A stretch of DNA of 30,356 nucleotides from an uncultured Oscillibacter sp. Its GTDB lineage: Bacteria; Bacillota; Clostridia; Oscillospirales; Oscillospiraceae. The notes beneath the pieces were generated by a model. It had not been told where the DNA came from, made no database searches, and was given only the letters and a program-made list of their open reading frames with translations. Below, piece after piece: positions 29,827 through 30,356 of this stretch. The translations under genes and the position numbers were made by a program. The DNA lies in assembly GCA_910585385.1 (NCBI GenBank), contig CAJUDV010000030.1, positions 1 to 30,356 of the forward strand. Reading direction: 5' to 3'. Within the stretch, counting starts at the first letter, position 1; the number at the start of each line of letters is the position of its first letter.

Positions 29827-29920
29827 AGGGGCCGCTTCGCCTTCGGGCGAGGGGAGCCGGGGGGAGGAAGGCCCGGTCCGGCGGCGGAAAGGAACTTACG
29901 GAACGGGAGGTGACCGGCGC
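29827..29920 (+). other. flhB-flhA gap with small hairpins
   Basis: A 94-bp GC-rich spacer. It includes TCGCC-TTCG-GGCGA, a short stem with a very stable UUCG tetraloop (about 29836-29850), and repeated purine-rich stretches. The flhA ribosome binding site GGGAGGTGA is at 29906-29914. No promoter is evident. Confidence 0.35.
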
Positions 29921-30356
29921 GTGAAGCGGATTCTGAACAACGCAATATCCCTCGGTGTCGTGGTCATCGTTTTGTTTTTGATCATCCCGCTGCCCACCCA
30001 GCTGCTGGATTTTCTGCTGATTATTAACATCGGCCTTTCGATCATGATCCTCATGATCACCATGAACATCTCGGACGCGCTGGAATTCTCCATCTTTCCC
30101 TCGCTCCTTCTGATTACCACGCTGTTCCGATTGGGACTAAACGTATCCACCACCCGGCAGATCCTCTACCACGGATATGCCGGCGAGGTTATCCAGAATT
30201 TCGGCAACCTGATCACCGGCGGCAACATCGTCATCGGCGTGGTCATCTTCCTCATTATCGTGCTGGTGCAGTTTATCGTCATTACCAAGGGTGCCGAGCG
30301 TGTGGCCGAGGTGGCCGCCCGCTTCACCCTGGACGCCATGCCCGGCAAGCAGATGG
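29921..30356 (+). CDS. flhA: Flagellar export protein FlhA, N-terminal fragment
   Basis: Ion-driven export motor and docking platform of the flagellar type III system. The first 145 codons are in the window, with the rest beyond the end. The start GTG lies 6 nt after GGGAGGTGA. The protein opens with MKRILNNAIS and hydrophobic helices (about 9-31 and others), and includes FPSLLLITTLFRLGLNVSTT, the FHIPEP family hallmark, then FVI-type and KGAERVAEVAARFTLDAMPG, which is the conserved cytoplasmic loop of the membrane domain. The reading frame is open to the last base. Confidence 0.95.
   Translation, partial: MKRILNNAISLGVVVIVLFLIIPLPTQLLDFLLIINIGLSIMILMITMNISDALEFSIFPSLLLITTLFRLGLNVSTTRQILYHGYAGEVIQNFGNLITGGNIVIGVVIFLIIVLVQFIVITKGAERVAEVAARFTLDAMPGKQM

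Noticed and set aside
11300..30356. A novel defence or mobile system inside the operon
   Set aside because: All genes match known flagellar or chemotaxis families in standard order, with small gaps, and no integrase, transposase or toxin is visible.
1..30356. tRNA or rRNA genes
   Set aside because: No cloverleaf with a GTTCRANNC arm and CCA-type end, and no rRNA signature, was noticed in any gap.

Overview
The window looks like a chromosomal stretch from a GC-rich, motile Clostridia-type Firmicute, most plausibly an Oscillospiraceae/Oscillibacter-like gut lineage. The grounds are Firmicutes gene order (flgB-flgC-fliE-fliF-fliG-fliH-fliI-fliJ-fliK-flgD-unknown-flgE-flbD/swrD-motA-motB-fliM-fliY-cheY-fliO-fliP-fliQ-fliR-flhB-flhA), strong GGAGG ribosome binding sites, frequent TTG starts, and a CheC-type FliY. 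The lineage is an inference from gene content, not from a search.

Layout. (1) 1-3323, mostly plus strand: the C-terminal end of FtsH, a 248-bp intergenic element with hairpin-bearing inverted ends, a soluble PAS-type hybrid histidine kinase with its own promoter and terminator, and a possible 26-codon gene with a near-ideal ribosome binding site. (2) 3349-10671, minus strand: mnmA (tRNA 2-thiolation), a small histidine-kinase-like protein without the usual phosphoacceptor histidine, then a three-gene block read from 10671 down to 5611: a REC-HD-GYP-PAS-GGDEF response regulator, a free Hpt protein, and a membrane hybrid kinase with a Cache-like sensor and two receivers. These three look like one phosphorelay with cyclic di-GMP as its output. 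(3) 10672-11307: a divergent control region holding a promoter for each direction, a pair of 13-bp direct repeats, and a leader of about 215 nt with inverted repeats. (4) 11308-30356, plus strand: a continuous flagellar operon of 24 genes, running off the window inside flhA.

The flagellar operon covers rod (FlgB, FlgC, FliE), MS ring (FliF), switch (FliG, FliM, FliY), export ATPase complex (FliH, FliI, FliJ), hook construction (FliK, FlgD, FlgE, a TIGR02530-like protein, FlbD/SwrD), stator (MotA, MotB), CheY, and the export gate (FliO, FliP, FliQ, FliR, FlhB, FlhA). fliL and ylxF/motE, often present in such operons, are not seen. Several internal hairpins may tune expression along the transcript.

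The points most worth following: FliY carries two FliM-like (CheY-binding-type) peptides inside its linker and none at its N-terminus; the divergent c-di-GMP phosphorelay may control motility; and the flgB leader has paired inverted repeats spanning about 150 bp, reminiscent of the C. difficile flagellar switch.
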